A stretch of DNA of 35,000 nucleotides from Cladorrhinum sp. PSN259 (taxonomy: Eukaryota > Ascomycota > Sordariomycetes > Sordariales > Podosporaceae): assembly GCA_033725935.1 (NCBI GenBank), contig MU867060.1:922670-957669 (forward strand), given 5' to 3'. The first letter of the stretch is position 1; every line of letters starts with the position of its first letter. Positions 12,402 through 21,689 of the stretch are shown here, one piece after another. Both the position numbers and the translations under genes were made by a program. The notes under the pieces are model-generated. The model worked only from the letters and a program-made list of their open reading frames with translations. It had not been told where the DNA came from and made no database searches.

Positions 12402-13129
12402 GGTGGTGGTGGTTTCGTTCTAATTAGATACCAAGAAACAACAAAGGACAGAGGACAGACAAAGACAAGAATTGGTGTAAGAGACAACATGTTTATATCC
12501 ACCTTCACGGATTCCAGACTCATTCCCGTAGCGTCCAACTCTAAAACCTATCGTTTTCAACGGCGGGAGCGCAGTCCCTGCGTGCTGTAGTGGTGCATCG
12601 CATTGCGTCAACCTGACATCACCCAGATGGTGATTTCTTTCCAAAGAAAAGAAGTTGTTCTTAGTTACGACCTCTGGATTTGAATAAACCAAACCAATCG
12701 ATTGCAGGAGATGGTCCACGAAAACGAAGGCTCAACTACTTTCGAGTTTCGAGATGGAAAGCTGCAAGTCCAAAATTGGAAGTGCAGACAAGCTCAGGAA
12801 CCTGGAAGCTTCAACCAAACAAAAAGCCCAACAAGGTTCTCCCCAGCTCCACAAAATTAAAATGGGGTTTCCCCCAGACCCGTGAAGACGCGCCAAGACC
12901 ATGACCGCACCACGGGCGGGCCGTTCAGCTGCAAGCAACAACCCCTAACCTCGGCTCCTTGTTGAACCACCGACCCGACTGGGCACTCTCCGCGCCCGCG
13001 CCTGGATATCACTCGGCATTGAAAGTCAACTCTATCTACCTACCGGATGTAACAAATGTGAAGGAGGAGCCCGCACGAGACGATGCGATTCCGCCCAAAA
13101 CACAGAATATCAAATTTACAACCGCGACG
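12402..13129. promoter_or_regulatory. Divergent promoter between the fusion enzyme and PEX2
   Basis: These 728 bp separate the start of the fusion enzyme (minus strand, 12401) from the PEX2 ATG (13130). A CCAAT box lies at 12694-12698. A CCTCGG at 12949-12954, 176 bp before the PEX2 ATG, equals the CCGAGG core recognised in Aspergillus by the fatty-acid regulators FarA and FarB. One six-base match in this length could be chance. The PEX2 frame is open upstream of its ATG to about 12959, but no ATG occurs in that extension, so it is treated as 5' leader. Confidence 0.5.
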
Positions 13130-14740
13130 ATGAGCGACTCTAATAAGCCCCCTTTTGACGGGGCTCCTTCCTCGTCCTCCTCCACCGCCATCACCAAATC
13201 AACCAACTCCTTCGCCGAAGCCCAACAACGCCTCGCCGCCCGTCGACTGGCCCGGGAACGCGCCTCCGCGGCCTTAATCGAAACCCAACGCTCCGAATCA
13301 AAACTCCGCGCCCGCATAGCAGCGACGCAATCTCCTCTCCTCCGCCGCATCGGCACATCCACCCTCTCCCTCTGGGATGCTATATCCAGCCGCGAGGGCA
13401 CCCGTCCAGCCTTTCGAGTCGGCCAAGTAGATGCTGAGCTCCTCGATGAAGAACTAGTCGACCTCCTAAAGAACCAGGTCGGCGACGCAGTCAAATATTT
13501 TGGCGGTGGCGCCGCATCAGGAAACAACAACAGCATCAAGCACGATTGGGAAGCTGAGATTGCCTTACTCTTGCGCGCGGTTCTGTTCAAGTTGACCGTG
13601 TGGGATAATGACGCCACGTACGGCGCTGCGCTGCAGAACCTCAAGTACACCGACGCGCGCAAAAACGGCGCCGTGCTAGCCCCGCCGAGCAAATGGCAGA
13701 AATCGCTATATGGATTTACCACTGTCGGAGGAAGGTACTTATGGGCCAAGTGGGAGAATTGGTTGCTGGAACAGGACGATGGGTATGATGAGCCCAGCCC
13801 GCGGGTGCAGAGGCTGTCGAGGTGGACGTCGACGCTGTCGACCGTGCATACTGCCGCCGCGTTTGGTTCGTTCTGTGTGTTCTTGCTGCAAGGAAGGTAC
13901 AGGACGCTGTTGGACAGAGTCTTAAGGATGCGCCTCGCGCCACCAACGAGTCAGGTTAGCAGGGAAGTGTCGTTTGAGTATTTGAATAGGCAGCTGGTGT
14001 GGCACGCTTTTACAGAGTTCTTGTTGTTTGTTCTACCACTGATTGGCATTAATAAGTGGAGGAGGTGGCTTGCCAGGACGTGGAGGAAGACCAAGAAGAT
14101 TATGAGCACCACTGGTGGCGAAGGAGACGAGAAGAAGAAGGGAGAGTTCTCGTTCTTGCCTGAGAGGACGTGCGCTATTTGCTATCAGGATCAGAACACG
14201 GCAAAGAGTGAGAGCGAACTGATGGCTCCAACATCGAGCGGTACTGTTGGATCTGCACAAACGGATATCACCAACCCTTACGAAACCATTCCTTGCGGGT
14301 GTGTTTATTGCTTCGTCTGCTTGGCGACGAGAATCGAGAGGGAAGAGGGTGAAGGCTGGACATGCTTGCGCTGCGGAGAGTTGGTCAAGGAGTGCAAGCC
14401 ATGGAGTGGTGATGTACTACAGCCTGCACCCAAGTCGCCAGCCACCAAGACTGTTGTGTTTGCCGATGACGTTAAGGGATCGGACGACGATGAGAGGGTG
14501 AGCAGTTCACATGTTCTTGTTGGAGGGAATGAAGATGAGGAGAGGGAAGAGGAGGAGGATGCCACAAGAAGCTTGGATGATCTCCGCGAACAATCGCCAA
14601 GCACATCGTCCAGTGTATCTTCAGATCAAGCCGATGAGGAAGAGGAAGATGACGAAGGAGACCAAGAAGGGTCTAATGGGTCTGATTCGGAAGATTATGA
14701 GGCCGAAGAAGACGAGTTGGGTGACGATATGGATAATTAG
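13130..14740 (+). CDS. PEX2: Peroxin-2, peroxisomal membrane RING-type ubiquitin ligase
   Basis: An uninterrupted frame of 536 residues starting at the first in-frame ATG, 13130 (GCGACGATG). The N-terminal half is the Pex2/Pex12 membrane domain, with hydrophobic stretches around TVHTAAAFGSFCVFLLQ and AFTEFLLFVLPLIGI. A RING follows: Cys348 and Cys351, then an insert of about 37 residues, then CGCVYCFVC (Cys389, 391, 394, 397) and CLRC (Cys412, 415). The segment after the RING, VKECKPWSGDVL, is Pex2-like. The last 90 residues are highly acidic. With Pex10 and Pex12, Pex2 monoubiquitinates the import receptor Pex5 so that it can be recycled from the peroxisome membrane. Position 391 is Cys where the classical RING has His. 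In Podospora the orthologue (car1) is needed for karyogamy. Confidence 0.93.
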   Translation: MSDSNKPPFDGAPSSSSSTAITKSTNSFAEAQQRLAARRLARERASAALIETQRSESKLRARIAATQSPLLRRIGTSTLSLWDAISSREGTRPAFRVGQVDAELLDEELVDLLKNQVGDAVKYFGGGAASGNNNSIKHDWEAEIALLLRAVLFKLTVWDNDATYGAALQNLKYTDARKNGAVLAPPSKWQKSLYGFTTVGGRYLWAKWENWLLEQDDGYDEPSPRVQRLSRWTSTLSTVHTAAAFGSFCVFLLQGRYRTLLDRVLRMRLAPPTSQVSREVSFEYLNRQLVWHAFTEFLLFVLPLIGINKWRRWLARTWRKTKKIMSTTGGEGDEKKKGEFSFLPERTCAICYQDQNTAKSESELMAPTSSGTVGSAQTDITNPYETIPCGCVYCFVCLATRIEREEGEGWTCLRCGELVKECKPWSGDVLQPAPKSPATKTVVFADDVKGSDDDERVSSSHVLVGGNEDEEREEEEDATRSLDDLREQSPSTSSSVSSDQADEEEEDDEGDQEGSNGSDSEDYEAEEDELGDDMDN

Positions 14741-14992
14741 TGTTGTCACACCAACGAACATGTTCATGATGTACAGTCAGTAATTACAAATAGCCAGGCG
14801 CAGGAAGCGAGCAATCGATTTAATTCATCATTTTGTATTTATTTAACTAGTTCTACACGTGTATATCTTGCGTTCCACTCCCCTCTGTCAAGTTGTGACC
14901 CTAGTGAAGTTGTCGAAATCGAGAGCCAAAATTAAAATGGAGAAATGCCAAGACTTGGCGATGGAGTCCAAAAAGAAATTGACAAACAAAAC

Positions 14993-15112
14993 AACATACA
15001 ACACCAGGGATTCCCCAGTGGTCACCCACCTGAGTACTGATCTGGCCCTCCCATGTTTATCTAGGGCAGAGCGGACGGGATGCCGAGTTTTCATGAGGGT
15101 ATGGTCGTATGT
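14993..15112 (-). rRNA. 5S rRNA: 5S ribosomal RNA
   Basis: The minus strand reads as a 120-nt fungal 5S rRNA. It starts ACATACGACCATACCC and ends GTTGTATGTT; these ends pair as the terminal helix. The internal promoter-like block around GATCAGTACTCAGGTGGGTG and the GTGACCACTGGGGAATCCC segment are typical. A T-rich stretch (GTTTTGTTTG) follows as a polymerase III terminator. It lies 252 bp past the PEX2 stop on the opposite strand. Dispersed single 5S genes are normal in filamentous ascomycetes, and dispersed pseudogenes also exist, so function is likely but not proven. Confidence 0.95.
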
Positions 15113-15852
15113 GATGGTCATCAGTGTTATTTGGGGTTAAGTTGATCGCTCTATGCTCCGCGAAGTGCTGTGGGCGGTACCTTTCCTAGTGTCTGTATAT
15201 AGTCACTTCATTACAATGAAGTTAGAACAATCTTGCCATCTTCATGTTCTCTTTTTATGCTTGAATATTGGGTGTAACGAGTTGGACATATAAGTTGACA
15301 ACCCAAGGGTCACGACTTTGGTTGCCCGCATATTCTACGAGCTCTGATCTCGCCTGGCCTCTCATGGGCTTCAATGGCGCTGGAAGGTAATTTTCGGTGC
15401 ATAAATCAGACTCTATCCCCATCGTGAAATACAGTTTCTGGCCATGGAGTTTTCTGTATTTGTGGTATTATGAATGTTGGATGTGACCTGGAAATCGTTG
15501 AAGTGATGTGCACCTTGATGGTCAAGGTTACGTAATCGCGATGTTCAGATGCCAAGTCTAGCACATGTTCACTAAAATGTGGGTCCTTCCAGAAGGACAA
15601 CAATAACGCTTTGGAAAAGTTGGTCGCATGTCTGACGCCAAGGAATGATCTCTTACCAGGAACATTGCAAAAAAAAAGAGTGGCATTTTCGGGACACCAT
15701 CTCCATCCCAGAGCCGCCCTAGGAAGAGCCTTATGGACTATTTCCTCTCGTGTTCTAGGTGATGCCGATGCCCTCCAGGCATGGACCACCGCTCAATAAT
15801 ATGCGATGGCTCCCGATCCAGCCCTCCCCACATTGCCCATAAAACGACCCCC
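15113..15852. other. Intergenic: 5S upstream flank and promoter of the EDEM-like gene
   Basis: About 740 bp between the 5S gene and the chosen start of the mannosidase-like gene. An alternative in-frame ATG for that gene lies at 15781 within this stretch. A minus-strand frame at 15406-15789 starts with GTG and is not convincing. No other feature was seen. Confidence 0.45.
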
Positions 15853-18800
15853 ATGAGAAGGGCAATATCGTTAAATATTCTGATATGGACTCTCCTCGCG
15901 TTGGCGCTGGCTCAATGGCCTGTCGCCACGGCCATGCGTCCTGAGAGGATGAAAGTGCTCAGGCAGGAAACGGTTGACATATTCTATCATGGTTTCGACA
16001 ACTACATGAAGATTGCCTTTCCGGAGGATGAGGTATGGGATCTATGGCTTGCGCCCAACACCAACAGCTAGATACCACCATGTCATGGCCATGCTAACCT
16101 CGCGCGACGATAGCTCCGTCCAGTTTCTTGTATTCCATTGACACGCGACGCCAAGAATCCGCGAAATGTCGAGCTCAATGATGTGCTGGGCAACTACTCG
16201 CTCACCCTGATCGACAGTCTCTCAACCCTTGCTATCCTTGCCTCGGCTCCACTGGAGGATGGAAACACGGGGTCGAAAGCGCTGAGGGACTTCCAGAATG
16301 GTGTAGCTGCCCTCGTTGAACAGTATGGAGATGGACGTCCTGGACCCTCAGGTGTGGGATTGCGGGGGCGGGGGTTTGATGTCGACAGCAAGGTCCAAGT
16401 CTTTGAGACGGTGATTCGAGGCCTCGGAGGACTGTTGAGCGCCCATTTGTTTGCCATTGGCGCACTCCCCATTACTGGATATGAGCCCCGCCGTCCAGGA
16501 GACGACCCCTTCAACCCGCCGCCCATCGCATGGCCGAATGGTTTCATCTACGATGGACAACTACTCAGACTGGCTTTAGACCTGGGTAAGAGATTGCTTC
16601 CAGCCTTCTACACCAAGACAGGTATGCCGTACCCGCGAGTCAATCTGCGCTATGGTATCCCTTTCTACCACAACTCGCCCCTTCACGAAGCTTCGCCAGT
16701 TAATGCCCCCGAGGGACCGGCTGAAATAACCGAAACATGCAGTGCTGGTGCTGGATCTCTTGTGCTTGAGTTCACCGTTCTGAGTCGCCTTACTGGCGAC
16801 CCGCGGTTTGAGCAACTTGCGAAGCGCGCATTCTGGGCTGTTTGGTACCGGAAAAGCCAGATTGGTCTGATTGGTGCAGGTGTAGACGCCGAGCAGGGCC
16901 ATTGGATCGGGGCTTATTCCGTGATCGGTGCCGGCGCTGATAGCTTTTTTGAGTATGCGTTGAAATCACATATTCTTCTCTCAGGTCACGAAGCCCCTAA
17001 CCAGACTGTCGTGCCACCCGCCCAAGCTACCGACTGGATGGATCCAAATACTTTATTCCCACCTTTAAGTGATGCCGAAAACTCTGCAGATGCATTCCTG
17101 GAGGCGTGGAATCATGCACATGCGGCAATAAAACGCCATCTCTACAGTGAGAAGGACCATCCTCACTACGAAAACGTCAACCTGTGGACAGGCTCGCTGG
17201 CATCAAACTGGGTTGACAGTTTGGGTGCTTACTATTCCGGTCTTCTCGTTCTGGCTGGAGAGGTCGATGAGGCTATTGAGACCAATCTTCTTTATACAGC
17301 CATTTGGACAAGATATGCGGCATTGCCGGAACGTTGGTCTATTAGGGATAAGACGGTCGAGGGCGGCCTTGGTTGGTGGCCTTTGAGGCCTGAGTTCATC
17401 GAGTCGACTTACCATCTATACCGTGCGACCAAAGACCCATGGTACCTATACGTTGGTGAGATGGTTCAGCGCGACATTACAAGGAGATGCTGGACACCCT
17501 GTGGTTGGGCGGGGCTTCAAAATGTCCTGGATGGTGAGAAGAGCGATCGCATGGAAAGCTTCTTCCTCGGCGAAACCGCCAAGTACATGTATCTGCTATA
17601 CGACGATGACCATCCACTCAACTCACTTGACGCGCCCTATGTGTTCACCACCGAAGGTCATCCATTGATCATCCCCAAGGCTAAGACAGATGAGGGGGTT
17701 CGACGCCGGAAATCGACAAGCAAAGAGCTGGCATTTTACCCAACTGAAGGGTTTCCCAACTCGTGTCCGCCTCGACCAAGCATCACACCTCTTTCGGGGT
17801 CGGTGGTTGCTGCCAGGGAAGATATTTATCATGCAGCAAAGATGTTGGATTTGCATCAACTGTCTGATACAGGCTACTTCATTGACAATGGGCAAATGTC
17901 TGGTCAACATCTTTCGAAATCCAATTTCACCCTCTTCCCTTGGACATTACCAGAGGAGCTGCTTCCAGCTAATGGAACTTGCGCCAAGGTCCCTGAGCCA
18001 TACGAAGTCACACTAGAGTTTGCCGCGAACACGCAGCAAGTAGTCGGCGGCAGCTCCTTCAACTTTTTACTCGGCAACCAGCATCTAGAGCGACTAACCG
18101 CGGACCGTATCCGAGTTTCCAGCCTCTCAGGGTTAAAACTATCAATGCGTCTAGAAGGCGACCAGGAGCGCGAATGGCGAGTGAGCAAAGTCAACGGCGT
18201 CCATCTCGGCCGTGATGAATTTCTAGTGATAGACCGGGCCATCCTCGGCGAGGTCTCCGACCCGAGGTTCAACCTCGTTCGAGACCCTGTCATCGTCAAG
18301 CTCCAGCAGCTTCATCAAGTTGATCTGCTTGATAAAAACACCACCACAACCGAGGAGGAAACCCCGTTACAATCCGACGAGATAAACTTCGACAACCCGA
18401 ACAACGATGAAGAATCCGACACTCCGCCAGCCGTTTCCTCCCAGCTCGCAGACTTCGGTTCCCTAGTCAAGTCCTTATTCACCCAATTAGCCGCCTCCTT
18501 CGATATCCAACTACCCACCACCACCTCCTCTTCCCTTCCTCACATCGTCGGCCAATCCTTACCCTACAATCTAGTCATTAACCAAACCGCCGTCCTCCCC
18601 ACAGGATTAGGCGCAGCGCCCTTGCCGCCGGCTAGTATTCCCGCGGGTCTGCGCATACCGTCCTTCGGTTTTGTCTCAGATAGCATATTCCCCTGGAACA
18701 CAATATACTCTGCCGGGTACGCATGTTCCGCCCCTTTACCGGAGGAAGCACCGCGCGACCACCAAGTGATTCTCATCCGTAGGGGAAGATGCAACTTCAG

Positions 18801-19149
18801 TCACAAGCTGGCCAACATACCCGCTTATACCCCCTCACCGAAATCATTACAGTTAGTCGTGGTAGTTTCGGATGAAGAGGATGATGGAGCGGATTATAAA
18901 GCCTATGCTTTGGGTCAAGCTGGTATTGGACTGGTCAGACCGCTGTTGGATGAGGTGCAACGAACCCCGGGGGGACTGGAGAGGAGACATCCGATTGCTA
19001 TGGTCATGGTTGGCGGCGGGGAGGTGGCGTATACGCAGTTGGGAATGGCGAAGCAGGTCGGGATTATGAGGAGGTGGTTCTTGGAGAGCAGCGGGGTCAG
19101 GGTACGGAATGTCATTGTTGATGAAGGGGATGGGGGTATTAATAGGTAA
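15853..19149 (+). CDS. MNL1: EDEM-type GH47 mannosidase-like protein with C-terminal PA domain (one intron)
   Basis: Exon 1 (15853-16032) and exon 2 (16114-19149) flank an 81-bp intron (16033-16113; donor GTATGG, branch CTAAC, acceptor TAG), giving 1071 residues. Splicing joins YMKIAFPEDE to LRPVSCIPLTRDAKN, restoring the EDEM N-terminal motif. I chose ATG 15853 because it places a signal peptide (MRRAISLNILIWTLLALALA) at the N-terminus; ATG 15781 is in frame, has a stronger context and would add 24 residues. The GH47 domain spans about residues 30-590, with DVLGNYSLTLIDSL, ETCSAGAGSLVLEF (near 267), DRMESFFLGET (near 538) and TEGHP (near 573). Residues from about 876 to the end resemble a protease-associated domain (HQVILIRRGRCNFSHK). 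The family trims mannose from misfolded ER glycoproteins to send them to degradation. The C-terminus shows no HDEL or KDEL. Confidence 0.93.
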
Positions 19150-19533
19150 GGAGATACTCAAATGAGCATGAGAATGATTTTTATATATATTTTTGGTTTT
19201 TTTTAACAATACTCATCAAGGCATAGCGTATACTGTGGCTGCGTGCATTGCGAGCATGGATTAGAAGTTGGGAAGTCAAAATTATTTTCTTGTTCTGTTT
19301 TGAGAAGTAGTCGTGTTATTTGTTATGGTTTATTTGGAATTTTTTAATTTTTTTAATTCATAGCATTATCGACGAGAACCGGAATAAAACTGAAGCCCGA
19401 CCAATTATACGGCCACAATTCCAATTCACTTTATCTGCGGCAATGCATTTCATATAATTATCATATAACATTGCTCAATTGAACTCTCTGCCACGACCTG
19501 GTCGAACGCGCCCGCCACTTCCAGACTTCCACT

Positions 19534-19977
19534 TCAAACTTCTTCCCATTCATCTTCTTCCAGTACATGCTCTTCCTTCCACAAACACAACCTCCGGCGA
19601 AGCAAGTCGCGAGAGCCCCGTACCTGTAGGTCCTGCTTCTTCGAAACAGAATAATCAGTTCATCTACTGTACTCGTAAAAGGGCCTGACCCCGTAACAGC
19701 TAACAGAATTTTACCTTACAATCTAAACCAACCAATCGATCGATCCAAGACTCGAGCACTTTACGCTATTACTGTAAGGCATGACCAGCCCGGTTCCGAT
19801 ATCTTCATCAAGCTGATCATGTCCTGCCTTAAGAAAGGGGAGATGCTTCGGAAGCAGCACAACCATGGCCATAGTGGCAAGCACCACTCCAAAGCTCCAA
19901 AGTACAGCCTCGCATACTTGGTGAATAGGAAGGTAGTCCTGAAACAATCTAGGTACCCTGCCCAAAACGTCGTTCAA
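19534..19977 (-). pseudogene. Left-arm copy of a decayed two-exon coding fragment
   Basis: Read on the minus strand, exon 1 (about 19977 down to 19720) is open from the spacer at the repeat axis and encodes a hydrophobic segment (VCEAVLWSFGVVLATMAMVV) followed by polar sequence. It then meets TAG at 19723-19725. The right arm has CAG at the same place, so the stop is a C-to-T change at CpA. Directly after lies GTAAGG (19714-19719); a plausible acceptor CTACAG at 19624-19629 leads to a second exon ending LEEDEWEEV and a stop at 19534-19536. There is no ATG at the 5' end: the fragment is truncated at the axis. The family is not recognised. Confidence 0.5.
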
Positions 19978-19997
19978 TCCAGGGAGATATTGAAATC

Positions 19998-20437
19998 ATT
20001 CGCCCAATATACGAGGCGGTACTTTAGAGCCTTGGTAGTGGTGCCTGGTACTATAGCCATTAGTTGTGCTGCCTGCGAGACATCTCCCCTTTCTTAAGGC
20101 AGGATATGATCAGCTTGATGAAGATGTCGGAATCGGGGCTGATCACAGTGCCTTATAGTAATAGCGTAAAAGCCCTCGAGTCTTGGATCGATCGATCGAT
20201 CGGTTGGTTCAGATTGTAAGGCAGGATTGTGTTAGCTAGTATGGGGATAGGCCATCTTACGAATATAGATAACCTGAATAATCTGTTTGAAAAAGCAGGA
20301 CTTATGGGTACGGGTCTCGCGACTTGTTTGGCCGGAGGTTGTGTTGTGGAAGGTAAGACTCTTTGAAGAAGATGGATGGGAAGAAGATGAACGGTGAGAA
20401 GATGAATGGGAAGAAATTTAAATAGAAGTCTGGAAGA
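19998..20437 (+). pseudogene. Right-arm copy of the same coding fragment, further decayed
   Basis: Read on the plus strand this matches the left copy. Where the left has Trp (TGG, after GCTGTACTT) this copy has TAG (after GCGGTACTT), a G-to-A change at TpG. It also has a frameshift shortly after, and its acceptor site is altered (left CCTACAGG, right CTTATGGG). In the second exon, losses of 2 and 1 bases relative to the left copy cancel and restore the frame into an acidic WEEDE-like tail, where the segment is partly duplicated. It is a relic of the same source sequence. Confidence 0.5.
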
Positions 20438-20569
20438 TGGATTGCGAAAAAGGTTTACCTAGTGTGGTTTTGTTAGCTGTGTGCGGCCAGGGCAAATGCC
20501 CTGGCAGCTGGCCTTATCACCACATTTGGCAACCGTTGAAGGCGTCCAGAGATCTTGGTTGTGGGCGTC
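20436..20569. mobile_element. Insertion of about 135 bp in the right arm, hairpin core
   Basis: The left arm reads GCCACTTCCAGAC without a break at 19514-19526. The right arm has the reverse complement of its two halves separated by about 135 bp. The extra segment contains a perfect 8-bp hairpin, GCCAGGGC-AAAT-GCCCTGGC, at 20486-20505, with looser pairing outside it. It may be a small non-autonomous element, or the left arm may have lost the segment. Breakpoints are good to about 2 bp; no clear target-site duplication beyond AG was seen. Confidence 0.4.
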
Positions 20570-20707
20570 AGTGGCGCGCGCACCCGACCAGGTCGTTGCA
20601 GATAGTTCAATCGAGCCATGTTATGTGATAATTATGCCACATACATTGCACAAAGTGGATTGGGATTATAACCGCATGATTAGTTGGGCTTTATTTTTTC
20701 GGGTTAT

Positions 20708-21689
20708 CCCGATAACGCTGTATATTAAACAAGAAACAATGTAAATACGGATCGCTTCCTTATGTGACGACAAGGCAAAGATCAGGTGATATACAGGCAT
20801 GTATGTACATACATTACATTACCTCGAGGTTGCATAACATGATCATCTATCTACTGGTGCTTCACATGTACCTCCTCCCATACGTGTATCACTCTACTGA
20901 TCAGCAAAGGAAATTGCCTCGGTTCTTTCGACAGATGTGTTCTCGATATGTGAGAACCTTGATGTCCAGTCGGACCTTTGTGCTCGTTCCACATCTGTCC
21001 GCCACTGAAGTATGGAGGAAAAGATTCTGCGTTCAGAATTTCTACGACAACAGTTACGGGAGGGTAGATGATGCACATCACATTGTTAAAAACGTCAAAG
21101 ATGAGTGGCATTGATATTTATATTTTTGTGTAACCAGTCACCGCCCTTCTTCGAAAGGCTGACGACAGCCAGCGACCAACTAAACGGGTCATCGCGGTAG
21201 ATATATGGAAACAAGCCAACGTGCTGCAAGTTTTTGACAAGCCCCCAATGCCGGCTTTTTGCGTGTTTGTGCAAATTCATATCCGGCTTTGTACCTTGTG
21301 TAAGGCAGTTCTCTCTCTCCGGGCGTACCCTCTGTTACTCCTCTCCCTCTCCGAGGACGGGGACAGACCTCCCCTTTTATTCTGCGCCCTTGCCCCAAAC
21401 TTCCATGTTGAAGAAAAGAAATAGTCTATCCACTAGGAAAGTAACTGAGCAAGATGATTGGAAAACACACAAGCCGAAATCCCAACCAAAGAAAACCCTG
21501 GGGTATCCACCCCCATGCGCCATCATTAATCCAGGGTTTCGGTAAACAGCCTATAAAACATATTGTTGAAAGAAGCGATGTTGGAAATGAGTCTTGTGCT
21601 GGTATATCGTGTATGATTTGGGTAATGCGCATGTGTTGAATGCTGATGGTGATGAGACTTGTGTTGCAAGCGCCGATGTCGGCTTACCG
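20708..21689. other. Intergenic between the inverted repeat and the APRT gene
   Basis: About 980 bp, including the 3' flank of the APRT gene. A minus-strand frame of 86 codons starting with a true ATG at 21111 and ending at 20851 is open but resembles nothing I know. No repeats of note. Confidence 0.4.

Larger units (their letters stand above)
19361..20707. repeat. Large imperfect inverted repeat with RIP-type divergence
   Basis: The left arm runs from about 19361 to 19926 and the right arm from about 19998 to 20707, separated by about 70 bp and centred near 19963. The clearest block is 19801-19845 against 20081-20125: 44 of 45 bases match in reverse complement. Other matched anchors are 19494-19504 with 20585-20595 (CGACCTGGTCG), 19521-19529 with 20425-20433, and 19908-19926 with 19998-20016. 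The outermost match, near the TAGCATTATC at 19361-19370, fades into AT-rich sequence. Many differences are CpA to TpA or TpG to TpA, in either arm. No terminal repeats or target-site duplication of a known transposon were recognised. Confidence 0.85.

Noticed and set aside
15406..15789. 127-codon minus-strand frame upstream of the EDEM-like gene
   Set aside because: It starts with GTG, not ATG, and overlaps the likely promoter and leader of the gene on the other strand.
20851..21111. 86-codon minus-strand frame with a true ATG
   Set aside because: No recognised family, no splice or promoter support, and lengths like this arise often by chance.
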